Shown here: positions 25,401 to 33,539 of the stretch, in pieces | How positions within the stretch are numbered: the stretch's first letter is position 1 | Layout of the letters: every line of letters begins with the position of its first letter | Assembly (NCBI GenBank): GCA_903813345.2 | Contig: CAIIXF020000001.1 | Span: 6,389,098-6,453,097, forward strand | Direction: 5' to 3' | Length of the DNA stretch: 64,000 bases | Source of the DNA: Owenia fusiformis | Taxonomy: Eukaryota > Annelida > Polychaeta > Sabellida > Oweniidae | Notes under the pieces: model-generated | Told to the model about the DNA's origin: nothing | Database searches by the model: none | What the model saw: only the letters and a program-made list of their open reading frames with translations | Made by a program: the position numbers and the translations under genes

Positions 25401-27977
25401 ATGCTGCTATTAAGGTAAATATACAATATATGAATGAGCTAAAGGCAGCAGTGCGAAGTGCAGCAAGTCATACATATTCCTGTGCTGCAGCACCAATGCA
25501 GTATGCTGCTATTAAGGTAATATACAATATATGAATGAGCTAAAGGCAGCAGTGCGAAGTGCAGCAAGTCATACATATTCCTGTGCTGCAGCACCAATAC
25601 AGTATGCTGCTATTAAGGTAAATATACAATATATGAATGAGTTAAAGGCAGCAGTGCGAAGTGCAGCTAGTCATACATATTCCTGTGCTGCAGCACCAAT
25701 ACAGTATGCTGCTATTAAGGTAAATATACAATATATGAATGAGTTAAAGGCAGCAGTGCGAAGTGCAGCTAGTCATACATATTCCTGTGCTGCAGCACCA
25801 ATGCAGTATGCGGCTATTAAGGTAAATATACAATATATGAATGAGCTAAAGGCAGCAGTGCGAAGTGCAGCTAGTCATACATATTCCTGTGCTGTAGCAC
25901 CAATACAATATGCTGCTATTAAGGTAAATATACAATATACAGTAGTAAGTGAATGCTGTAAAAAACTTTAATGATTATTTACAAAGTAAATAGGTTTTAA
26001 TAGCATAGCGACATCTTTATTATCTTACCATAACTGATTATTAGCGCATGCCTGTTTTCATTCAATTTACACGTAGTCATAGTTGAGTAATCGCTTATAA
26101 AGCATTATAGGCTAAGCTAGAAAATACATAAATTTAATTACAAATGTAAATACATGTAATATGGAAGAATAGCAGCAATTTGGATAAGAAATGGGAAATA
26201 GGACAGGCTGGGGTCATGTGTCATTGTCTCAGTGAGGGAATAGTAGGCATAGTTAATACTTGCTTGGAGGCTCCCATAGAGAATTATGATTATGATCAGG
26301 GATGCATGATACTTCAACATAGAGATGTGCATGTACATAAACTATGAAAATGCTTTCATGAATTCATGATTCTAAAACATCTGAATATGAATCATTTTTG
26401 TGTCATGTAAATGAACTATTTCAGCTCTTCGCCAATTCAGAAGCATGTGACGAATACATTAAAGCAACAACTAAGATTATGTCTACTTTGGGAAATTACT
26501 CTTACAGGTGAGGGAACACCCCATTTACATAAAAATTGGGGCATTTGTTTATGGACTTATGTCACCACTAGACATATTTTTTGTTGACAGCAGTTGAATA
26601 AGGAAAAAAGAAAAAGTGTACCTTCGAGGTTCCGACATTTTGTAACCGAAATGAACTGTTTTGATAACCAGTGTAATCGAGTGGATCACAAGTTTAAATG
26701 CAGAGATTTCTTGGAAAATATTAATGCAAAACAGAGCTAATGTTGAAACCCTGTTGAAATATAATTGGTACATTAAATCGCCAACAATACCTTAATAATG
26801 ATTCTGTTTTCCATATACCAGGGAACTGACATCAGTTGGTGTGAAGGCTGTGAGACCTAAGGCAGGGTACTACATGATGCCAGACTTTGAAGTGTGTAGG
26901 GCAGGGCTATTGAAGAAAGACTTGCACTCATGTGAGGATATGGTACAGTTGATGTTCAAAGAGAGTAAAGTTGCAGTAAGTGTTACTCTTTCTTAAAATC
27001 TTGCATTGGGTTCTAAATTAGAAAAATGCATATTTCCTTTCCATTCTGTTTTGACAAAAAATATGAAGGATTAGCATAAATTAGCAATGCCTAGTATAGT
27101 GTGATGATATTCAATACATTTTATGAATAATACCCTTCAGCTTCTTCTTTTACACAAATGCACACAATTTTGTAGACTGGTGGTGATTTCTACAAACGTT
27201 TTGACTAAGGTCACACAAAATTCTATATTCAACAATATCTCAAAACTATTGCTATTTTTAAGAATGTTGCAATTTTCCTTAATGTTGTTAAGAGTAAGTC
27301 AAGTAGGGAGAGCTAAATCAAGTGAGGTGATGCTTTTCTAAAAGCATAGAAAGAACATTGGATGTGTATGTGCATCAGTCTATAAAACTATGTATGGATT
27401 TTAGGGAAAATTAATTTATCTCATTTGATTTGTCAGGTAATGGCTGCTGGTCCAGCATTTCTACGTCCTGAGCATGAACTAACAACGAGGCTATGTTTCG
27501 TTGATTTTGATGGCAAGCCTGCTCTTGAGGCTTATAGAGCCCTGGGACCTGACCCGACACTAGATGATAGCTTTATACAACAGTATTGTCCTAACGTGTA
27601 TAATGGCATTCAGGTATGGACCCTTAGTGAAAACTTGTATACATATAGTGAGGGAATACAATACAAGGGATTGCAGGTTTATTTTGGGGGTTTTATAAGG
27701 GGATTTTGTAAGGTAATAAAAAACATTGCTGCATGTTTTAATGTCTTTTTAATGAGCGCAACGTCTACTGTTGGAGTAGCTCAGTCTTAATAGAAGATAT
27801 GTCTATTGTAATTGTTGCTCATTTTATAAACTCAGTTTAGATATACTAGCCATGAGAATGCTTCCAACATTCAGGGTTATTGATAATTGGGCCCATTCTG
27901 TAGAATACATATATTATTAAGATGATCTTGTTCACTTCCAGGCCTTGAAGAAATGGGTAGTGAAGTATTCTGCTTGA
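19236..27977 (+). CDS. PLP-dependent aminotransferase, class I/II (fold type I), 11 exons
   Basis: Exons: 19236-19458, 21182-21319, 21753-21880, 22357-22420, 22709-22839, 23147-23212, 24587-24700, 26425-26507, 26822-26975, 27437-27613 and 27942-27977. Phases agree throughout and give 437 residues, normal for the family. Key residues: NPDNPTG at 180-186, LSDEIY with Asp211 (pyridine nitrogen) and Tyr214, SGLSK with Lys242 (Schiff base), GGWR with Arg250 (PLP phosphate), and TRL with Arg385 (substrate carboxylate). It should transfer an amino group between an amino acid and a 2-oxo acid in the cytosol (no clear targeting peptide). Wording such as FAFGQSPFP, GPGTKELIFL and KYYPEGTILGSGLSKW is like bacterial-type aspartate/tyrosine aminotransferase relatives; the exact substrate is unknown. 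Exon 7 begins a tandem array of 13 units, which allows longer isoforms. Confidence 0.9.
19991..20640. mobile_element. palindromic MITE in aminotransferase intron 1
   Basis: Inverted ends GCTGGAATTACAC (20007 and 20617-20629) lie within longer, partly matching arms; both arms carry gattacacc and aaaagtgc words. The centre (20219-20275) shares about 55 bases with 22625-22690, starting ccacagtgttta. Confidence 0.65.
21182..21319 (+). CDS. aminotransferase exon 2
   Basis: Acceptor tttctttgcag and donor G|gtacac. It encodes GLKDLQKAVCRFHSRYDW and then IIGPGTKELIFLLMNVF, which corresponds to the PLP-phosphate loop region of fold-type-I enzymes. Phase 1 at both ends. Confidence 0.85.
21753..21880 (+). 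CDS. aminotransferase exon 3
   Basis: Acceptor catttgcag and donor CAG|gtagga. It encodes VVLVVSPSWTTYKPQ, with the aromatic residue expected to stack on the cofactor (inference), and continues to WRITPEAIEQ. Confidence 0.85.
22357..22420 (+). CDS. aminotransferase exon 4
   Basis: Acceptor ttcctttcag and donor A|gtgagt, phase 1. It ends in the middle of the diagnostic NPDNPTG motif, which is completed by the first bases of exon 5. Confidence 0.88.
22709..22839 (+). CDS. aminotransferase exon 5
   Basis: Acceptor attgcttttag and donor AAG|gtactt. It completes NPTG and encodes VCRRHNIIVLSDEIYARLHF with the cofactor-binding Asp. Confidence 0.88.
22879..22971. mobile_element. near-perfect hairpin MITE, mariner-type ends
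   Basis: Two ~43-base arms (starting AG.GTGGTCCAAAAAATGG on each strand) face each other almost without a loop. TA lies at both flanks. It begins 40 bases after exon 5 of the aminotransferase. Confidence 0.7.
23147..23212 (+). CDS. aminotransferase exon 6 (PLP lysine)
   Basis: Acceptor tcttacttcag and donor AGG|gtaagt, 22 codons, phase 0. It encodes GTILGSGLSKWASAGGWR, with the Schiff-base Lys and the phosphate-binding Arg. Confidence 0.9.
23851..24337. mobile_element. MITE rich in tttcaa/ttcgcc words
   Basis: The shared end word TGTATACACTG is inverted at 23854-23864 and 24323-24333. The interior is built of loosely repeated gtttcaatcattt and catttcaagc words. The transposon class is not clear, and no firm target duplication was seen. 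Confidence 0.5.
24587..24700 (+). CDS. aminotransferase exon 7 (first copy of the 102-bp array)
   Basis: Acceptor gtcttacag and donor AAG|gtaaat, 38 codons, phase 0. It encodes LGYQIYPRELNELKAAVRSA and ends APMQYAAIK, which the family requires before exon 8 (LFANSEACDEY). The same donor recurs every 102 bases to 25923, so the exon could end at any of the first nine copies in frame, adding 34 residues per unit. Confidence 0.85.
24617..25938 (+). repeat. 102-bp tandem array, 13 units, duplicating exon end plus 5' splice site
   Basis: Units start at 24617, 24719, 24821, 24923, 25025, 25127, 25229, 25331, 25433, 25534, 25636, 25738 and 25840. Each holds the last 84 bases of exon 7 and the first 18 bases of the intron. 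The intron bases read as VNIQYM, so units 1-9 form one open frame of 34-residue repeats. Unit 9 has lost one base in its intron part (gtaata for gtaaat), which shifts the frame into a stop. Units differ at only a few sites (gagtt/gagct, gcta/gcaa, atg/ata), and the third and twelfth share a rare gcggct variant, suggesting block duplication. Confidence 0.95.
26425..26507 (+). CDS. aminotransferase exon 8
   Basis: Acceptor ctatttcag and donor AG|gtgagg. It encodes LFANSEACDEYIKATTKIMS, an expected helix of the C-terminal small domain. Ends in phase 2. Confidence 0.85.
26598..26695. mobile_element. partial copy of the 11.7-kb palindromic MITE family
   Basis: Shares ccttcgaggttccgacattt, gtaaccgaaatga and gtaatcgagtggatca with one arm of the element at 11741-12257. 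Only one arm is present. Confidence 0.55.
26822..26975 (+). CDS. aminotransferase exon 9
   Basis: Acceptor catataccag and donor GCA|gtaagt. It encodes ELTSVGVKAVRPKAGYYMMP, the small-domain strand motif 'P.AGYY..PDF' of the family. Confidence 0.87.
27437..27613 (+). CDS. aminotransferase exon 10
   Basis: Acceptor atttgtcag and donor CAG|gtatgg, 59 codons. It encodes VMAAGPAFLRPEHELTTRLC with the substrate-carboxylate Arg, followed by FVDFDGKPAL. Confidence 0.88.
27942..27977 (+). CDS. aminotransferase exon 11 (terminal)
   Basis: Acceptor ttcacttccag; encodes ALKKWVVKYSA and stops TGA. Confidence 0.8.
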   Translation, partial: ALKKWVVKYSA

Positions 27978-28003
27978 TCACCAGGGCCAGCCACAACACC
28001 TAA

Positions 28004-28035
28004 CCATGGGCTTTCAACTAATTGAAAGCCCATGG
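28004..28035 (+). other. perfect 14-bp inverted repeat with 4-base loop in the 3' UTR
   Basis: ccatgggctttcaa, then ctaa, then its exact complement, 26 bases after the aminotransferase stop. As RNA it would form a stable stem-loop. Its role is unknown; it may also be a tiny transposon relic. Confidence 0.7.
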
Positions 28036-28769
28036 TCTAACTGCATCTATCATTATCTATGTATTGACACTACTTGGTGCTAATCTAATAATAGGATATA
28101 GGATATTGAGAAGGAAATGGTGTATGCAGATGAATATGGATTACGTTCAATTCAAATCAAACATCAACATTGTCATTAGATTTTTGAAAAATATTGACGT
28201 AGTTTGAATTGACCTGTTATGTATTGAAAATCCTGCTAGTGACAATCAGAATTGTCTAGCATTGGTCTGTTTATCAAAGTTGATGTTGTGATTCTTGGGC
28301 ATCAATTGATAAAAAAAACTTCACCCAGCTACACAACAGACAGTCAGTGAAAGTCAATCAACGAAGATTTATGTTCCCCGATTGTAGTTAAAAATAATGG
28401 AATTTAACACTTACATTTTATTATTACATACACTGTATTTCGTATCTTCAAGGAATATACAAATGCTACTGTTTTTGGTATTTTAATATTACAATTAAGT
28501 GTAAAGTGTATTTTGGAGAGAAAGGAGAATTTGAAAGAGAATAACAAGTGGAGAACTAGTTCAATGAGAAGTGGAGAACTAGTTCAATGGGAAGAGTAGA
28601 GGAAAATTATCAGTGATATTATTTTACATAACTTTATTTATAAATGTTTTACAAGTTTAATTCATCCTATACGAGTAATATCGTAAAACTGTTGTATACA
28701 AGTTGTAAACTCCTGATAGAATGTTGCTCGTTGAATTGTTATCTAATTAAAAACACTGAAGACCTAGTA

Positions 28770-29391
28770 TCTAAATGTGAATCATCTTATAATGATGAAT
28801 CTAAATGTGAATCATCTTATAATGATGAATCTAAATGTGAATCATCTTATAATGATGAATCTAAATGTGAATCATCTTATAATGATGAATCTAAATGTGA
28901 ATCATCTTATAATGATGAACCTAAATGTGAATCATCTTATAATGATGAATCTAAATGTGAATCATCTTATAATGATGAATCTAAATGTGAATCATCTTAT
29001 AATGATGAACCTAAATGTGAATCATCTTATAATGATGAACCTAAATGTGAATCATCTTATAATGATCATCCTCCTAAACAGGTATCCAGAATCCGTACCT
29101 CCTTCTTCCCCCTGCTATAACCAATTTGGAAGCGCCCGATTAAAATGAATCACGTGATCTTATTATGCGCAACGACTTATACATGATTTCTGTCGCAGTG
29201 TTGTGACAGCCAATCAGATTGCGAGTTCTTAATTGTGGAAAGGCTAACTGCTTATCGCAGGGGGTAAAAAGAAAGAATATATTCTGGATTTTGAAGCCCT
29301 GTGATCAGAGGATGATAATGATGAACCTAAATGTGAATCATCTTATAATGATGAATCTAAATGTGAATCATCTTATAATGATGAATCTACT
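28770..29391 (+). repeat. 30-bp minisatellite split by a MITE
   Basis: The unit is tctaaatgtgaatcatctta plus taatgatgaa. About ten copies lie at 28770-29066 and 2.5 at 29315-29391. The period gives an open frame of SKCESSYNDE repeats, but nothing around it supports a gene. The two blocks were one array before the insertion at 29067. Confidence 0.93.
29067..29314. mobile_element. MITE with 8-bp target duplication (hAT-type)
   Basis: Ends CATCCTC...GAGGATG, with further matching inner words (CCAGAAT and CCCCCTGC on each strand). The flanks are ATAATGAT on both sides (29059-29066 and 29315-29322). Because the target is a periodic array, the duplication has some ambiguity. Confidence 0.65.
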
Positions 29392-29984
29392 TATCTACTA
29401 AACTAAGGTTACAATGGCAGCTTTTGGAATCACTCTAGCTTCATTTTAATGAAAATACATAACCTATATAAAATATCCTTTAACTTATTAATTAGCTCTA
29501 AGGATAAACTCAATATCAAAACCTGCCATTATATAATTGATTTATCTCATACATATTTTAATGAAAAGATTAAGATTTGGCAAGTCTAAAAAACATACAT
29601 TTTCTCATACAGAATTGAAATATGTTCCTTGAGACTTTTAGTTATCTCTCAGATATCAACCTTACTATAAATGAGATAAATGTTTTATGTCTTCACCCTG
29701 AATATCTTGTAATATATTAAACTTATTGTTTGTTAAATATTTTAAATGTTTATTTTGAAATAAATTGGATATCAAAAATTGGATGTATCTTTGGTAAGAA
29801 TCACTTCACATAATATGTAAGATTGTACATGGTTGTTCAGCTGTTTATTGCATACAAGAAATTCTAGCACAAGAGGCACTTATACTGATTGAAACAGCCT
29901 TGTAGTATGGGACTCTTGATTTCATACAAATGTAGGGACTGTTGTTGATGGAAATATTGCAAACAATATTCACCAAACTCTGTA

Positions 29985-30305
29985 TTATTCCATAATAACA
30001 TTTTTTTCCCTGGGAAATAAACAGGGAATAGAATTGATATTCAAAAATCCTATATCAGTCAAAAATCCTGTATCAGATTCCATATTGAATCCCATATCAA
30101 CCAAAATCCTTTGTCAGATTCCATATCAGAACTATTCCTGGGGATTTTTTTGATTTTTACAATTTTCATTCTGTTTTAAAACTTGTTAATAAAGTTGAAA
30201 ATGTTGTATGATAAATCAAATTGTATCATTTTATGTCACCATCATTGGGTGATGACAAATCATACTTGAAAATGAATAAGTTTCAGAAAAATCATTATGG
30301 AATAA
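29985..30305. mobile_element. probable MITE, TTATTCCATAAT ends
   Basis: A 12-bp perfect inverted repeat at 29985-29996 and 30294-30305. The interior repeats 'ccatatca' and 'atcctgtatcag' words. The superfamily is not clear. Confidence 0.45.
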
Positions 30306-30329
30306 ATGGGTGATGGAATATGAATTTTT

Positions 30330-30413
30330 CCTGGGAAAATATGATATTTGCCTCGGAAAGTATCATATTGACACTCGGGCTGTCAACCTCAGTCAATATG
30401 ATATTTTCCTTGA
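30330..30413. repeat. imperfect inverted repeat (ggaaaatatgatattt arms)
   Basis: GGAAAATATGATATTT at the left and AATATGATATTTTCC at the right surround a second pair (atcatattga/tcaatatgat). It would make a double hairpin and is probably a small hairpin transposon. Confidence 0.55.
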
Positions 30414-30698
30414 CTGATTTCATAATTTAACCTCTATCACACATCCTGTGTCCATTGATATTTCCAAGGTGATTTTAAATGGGAATTGTTTTGATATTCC
30501 AAATGGTAAATGGAGCAAATGGATTTGAAAAAGAGAAATTACTTTTTTAACAACCCACAATCTCCCTCCCTTGAAACAAAATGCTGTTTGAAAGCCTTAA
30601 CAACACAATAAATAGTACTAGGCTAAATCTTAATTTACAGAATTACACATTTTGATGGAACTCAATCTTTGACTCAACCCCTAATATAGTGAAAATAT

Positions 30699-32006
30699 TC
30701 ATGTAGGTTGAATATAAAAACCAGGAAGTTTTGACCTAATTCTTGGTTGTTTTTCCCAACCAAGAGAATGGTTAGGAATTTTTACTTTTCCCCCTCCTGG
30801 TTCATGATTGTAATTGTCCAGAGATCCCACACGTGACTTTCCCTTCCACAGCATTGGCGATGTCCTTATTTGGATTTCACCACCACCTGGTTTATGGTAT
30901 ATATTGTCCCTACTGCCAATTTTAGATTGCGCTAATTTGCTCGTTTGATTTTTACTTCTCACAGACTGAGGGACATAACCCATAGGCCTGTTGAGAGGTT
31001 TCATCAATTTGGGAGTTTCATGTTGCGTTCTAACAGATTCCATCAAATATGGACTTCGCTGGTTATATCTAGAAATTGATTTATCATTGTTCATTTTGGT
31101 TGACTGGTATAATGATCCATATGTTGGAGTATGACTGTTCCTTGTTTGGGCTTCACTTCTAGGACTTCCTTCATGCTCATAATTGTTTCTATTAGCAAGA
31201 GTTTTCTTTGGCCGTTTCCCTTTTCTTTTTAGGAGAAAGTTGGAATTGTATCCAGTTGTAGCACCAAGACTGTCATGGTTGGGAGGAACATTTGCATTGT
31301 AAGAGTTTTCATCATGTGATACATGGAGTGGACTCAGATGAACACCCTTGTGAGTGGTTTGTTTGTTATGTTTGGTCTTTTTAACTTCAACTTTGAACCC
31401 TTGCTTGTCTTTATATTGTTTAGGCTTATGTATCCTCGCTTCAGCTTTCTTAGATTTCACAAAATCACTTTCATCGATTATTTTTAATTCTTCCATATTT
31501 TTCACATATGCTTCATAATCAAAATTTGGATTTGGTTCAGTTTTTGTGAAATAATCAACTCCTCTACTTAGTGGTCTCTGAGTTGAATACTCCAAGGCAC
31601 CTGTATTAGAAGTCCTAAAAAATCCTGTAGATCCTTTCTTTGGTTTTTCATCCACCCACTCATTCATGGAATCTCCACTTATGTTAATGCTTGGGAGAGG
31701 CTTCCACTTTCCCCATCTCATAGTACCTTCAACATTGTTGATGTCCACATCTCCTCCCCCTGGTTTATAATGGATATTACCCAAAGATCCACATCTTGAT
31801 TTTTTCTCCCATTTTGGTTTCTGGTCAAATATGGGCATGTTTCCACCCAAGGGCTTATGGTTGATATTATCCAGAGAACCAATTTTGGCTTCTTTCTTCC
31901 AACAAATTCTGTTTTTCTCCAGAATAACATCCCCACCACCTGGCATGTGAGAGATCTTTTCAAGGGATCCAATTTTGGGCTTCGCTTTCCATTTCAATTT
32001 TCCTGG
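30699..32006 (-). CDS. tau/MAP-like terminal exon, repeats 22-26
   Basis: Acceptor tatgtttcag just upstream of 32006; ends TGA at 30699-30701. It has 435 codons. Splitting the repeats 3 + 2 around a long linker is unlike tau or MAP2, where the repeats are contiguous. The linker has a Lys/His-rich part (residues ~200-240) and several Ser/Tyr clusters. Confidence 0.85.
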   Translation of the reverse strand, partial: PGKLKWKAKPKIGSLEKISHMPGGGDVILEKNRICWKKEAKIGSLDNINHKPLGGNMPIFDQKPKWEKKSRCGSLGNIHYKPGGGDVDINNVEGTMRWGKWKPLPSINISGDSMNEWVDEKPKKGSTGFFRTSNTGALEYSTQRPLSRGVDYFTKTEPNPNFDYEAYVKNMEELKIIDESDFVKSKKAEARIHKPKQYKDKQGFKVEVKKTKHNKQTTHKGVHLSPLHVSHDENSYNANVPPNHDSLGATTGYNSNFLLKRKGKRPKKTLANRNNYEHEGSPRSEAQTRNSHTPTYGSLYQSTKMNNDKSISRYNQRSPYLMESVRTQHETPKLMKPLNRPMGYVPQSVRSKNQTSKLAQSKIGSRDNIYHKPGGGEIQIRTSPMLWKGKSRVGSLDNYNHEPGGGKVKIPNHSLGWEKQPRIRSKLPGFYIQPT

Positions 32007-32550
32007 CTGAAACATAAAAAAACTTTTTACCATTTACATTTATCATTGCATGATATAAAATGATTATCAGCCATATATCTGAATGATAAATGAATTTGAA
32101 TTTTTGATTGGAATCATGGAATAGTATAGACCAATTATAAGATCATTTCTAGTAATACCATCATCATTTTATTGGCTCTAGATATCACAAGTAAGCGAAG
32201 CAAATGAGAGTTATCAACTCATCGATAAAAATGATATCACTCAAAATGATTTGATATTCTGGGGTTCGTTTTTCGTACGATCGTAACTTACGATTCCGAG
32301 AAAACCATTTGTCTCTGTTTTGATGAACAATGACTTGCGACCAAATCGTAAGTTACGATGGTTTCAAAAACGGACCCCTGTATATAACGTACAAATGGAT
32401 TAATTGTTGAATCATGATTATCATTGAAAATGGGTATCTTTTAGAGTTGAACTTCTAGGTACAAACATTTTCTATTTCAAAATAAACAAGACATACCTTG
32501 CTTATGTATCTGTATGTCTCCGGAGCAGTATCATCCTCCAAGTCAGACAT
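30699..32550 (-). CDS. second tau/MAP-like unit with five microtubule-binding repeats
   Basis: Exon 1 is 32550-32497 (MSDLEDDTAPETYRYISK) and exon 2 is 32006-30699; both are phase 0 at the junction, giving about 453 residues. Exon 2 has three tubulin-binding repeats at its start (KPKIGSLEKISHMPGGG, EAKIGSLDNINHKPLGG, KSRCGSLGNIHYKPGGG). A ~270-residue basic, Ser/Asn-rich linker follows, then two more repeats ([34 protein letters not shown]) near the C-terminus. All carry the K/R-x-G-S kinase-site core. The role should be binding along microtubules. It may be its own gene, or the last alternative 3' end of the large MAP gene upstream, since that gene's repeat exons also end in phase 0 and could join 32006. 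Confidence 0.75.
32260..32380. mobile_element. small MITE with CGTAACTTACGAT arms
   Basis: Left half ...GGGGTTCGTTTTTCG..TCGTAACTTACGATT, with its inverted partner ending ...CGGACCCCTG. It lies in the intron of the second MAP-like unit. Confidence 0.55.
32497..32550 (-). CDS. first exon of the second MAP-like unit
   Basis: ATG at 32550 with a purine at -3 (aggATGT) and donor AAG|gtatgt; 18 acidic codons in phase 0. It supports an independent promoter for the 5-repeat product. Confidence 0.6.
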
Positions 32551-33451
32551 CCTAACAGTTTATGGCTGACCTTCCCCTATAATTTATATTTTGGTCATGT
32601 ACTCTAGTTCTAATAGTAATTTGTTCCACTAGGTCGATGAAGAATTTATCCATTTTTAACAGTCATGAAGTTGTTTTTAATCACTCTTATTTTGAAATGG
32701 TCATAACAGAAACTTTCTCAATTGATTTTTGTACATGGTACAGTTAATTTTGGTTTAGTAAACACATCTGTTTCGAGAACACAACTCTCTTATGAACTCA
32801 TCATCCTATCAGGAACAGATATTTCTTTTATTTTAACATTGTATTCAATTAATTTCCATAAAAAGTAGATGAAAACCTACTATACAAAAAATATGTATAT
32901 CTCTAGTTTTCACACAGCATGTGTTTTTATATGCATGGTGTCACTGTATATTGATCTGGGCAAAGGTTTAATCCAAAGCAGGTTAATCTTTGCTTGTTGT
33001 TAAGGACATGGATTTATAACCTTTTGTGGGTGTTGTAGTGTAGTTCTATTAAATAAAGAACTGAAAGGGTTTGAATAAAGGGTTTTAATGCTTGACATTG
33101 ATCGATTATTCAAATAGTTGATCCAATAATATATATACATTATTTATGAAAGTATATGCACAATGAAAGGGGGTTGCATTCATTTTAAATTACAAAACAT
33201 TATATTCATACTAAACAATATATAAATATATAAAATATAAATATATGATTGAGCTTCTTTTGTTTGTTTTAACCCAGTGAAATTCATTAAAAGTCATTAC
33301 CTTTTTTTGGAATTTTGAAATTAATTAAAACATTATAAAAATGAATGATACTATATTGCCCATGAATGGAATTCATTTATGTAACAGTTGAAAATCATTT
33401 TTATTTTGCTGAATTGAAATAATGACAAGAATAAATCTAAATAAAACATAC

Positions 33452-33532
33452 CTGTGATGTTTGCAATGTAAAGCAGCACTTCTCTTTACATTCACAATCT
33501 TCAAAGAGAAACTCTTGCTGAACTCTTCTCAT
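33452..33532 (-). CDS. candidate alternative first exon, Cys-rich
   Basis: ATG at 33532 and donor CACAG|gtatgt, 27 open codons in phase 0, including EDCECKEKCC. It could join 32006 in frame in place of the acidic exon at 32497. Five cysteines in ten residues is odd for a MAP and might be a palmitoylation or metal-binding patch (inference). No transcript evidence. Confidence 0.35.
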
Positions 33533-33539
33533 TATGTGA

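Noticed and set aside
28644-29148. Open frames with SKCESSYNDE or NHLIMMNLNV repeats
   Set aside because: Product of the 30-bp period; overlapping frames are equally open and no gene structure surrounds them.
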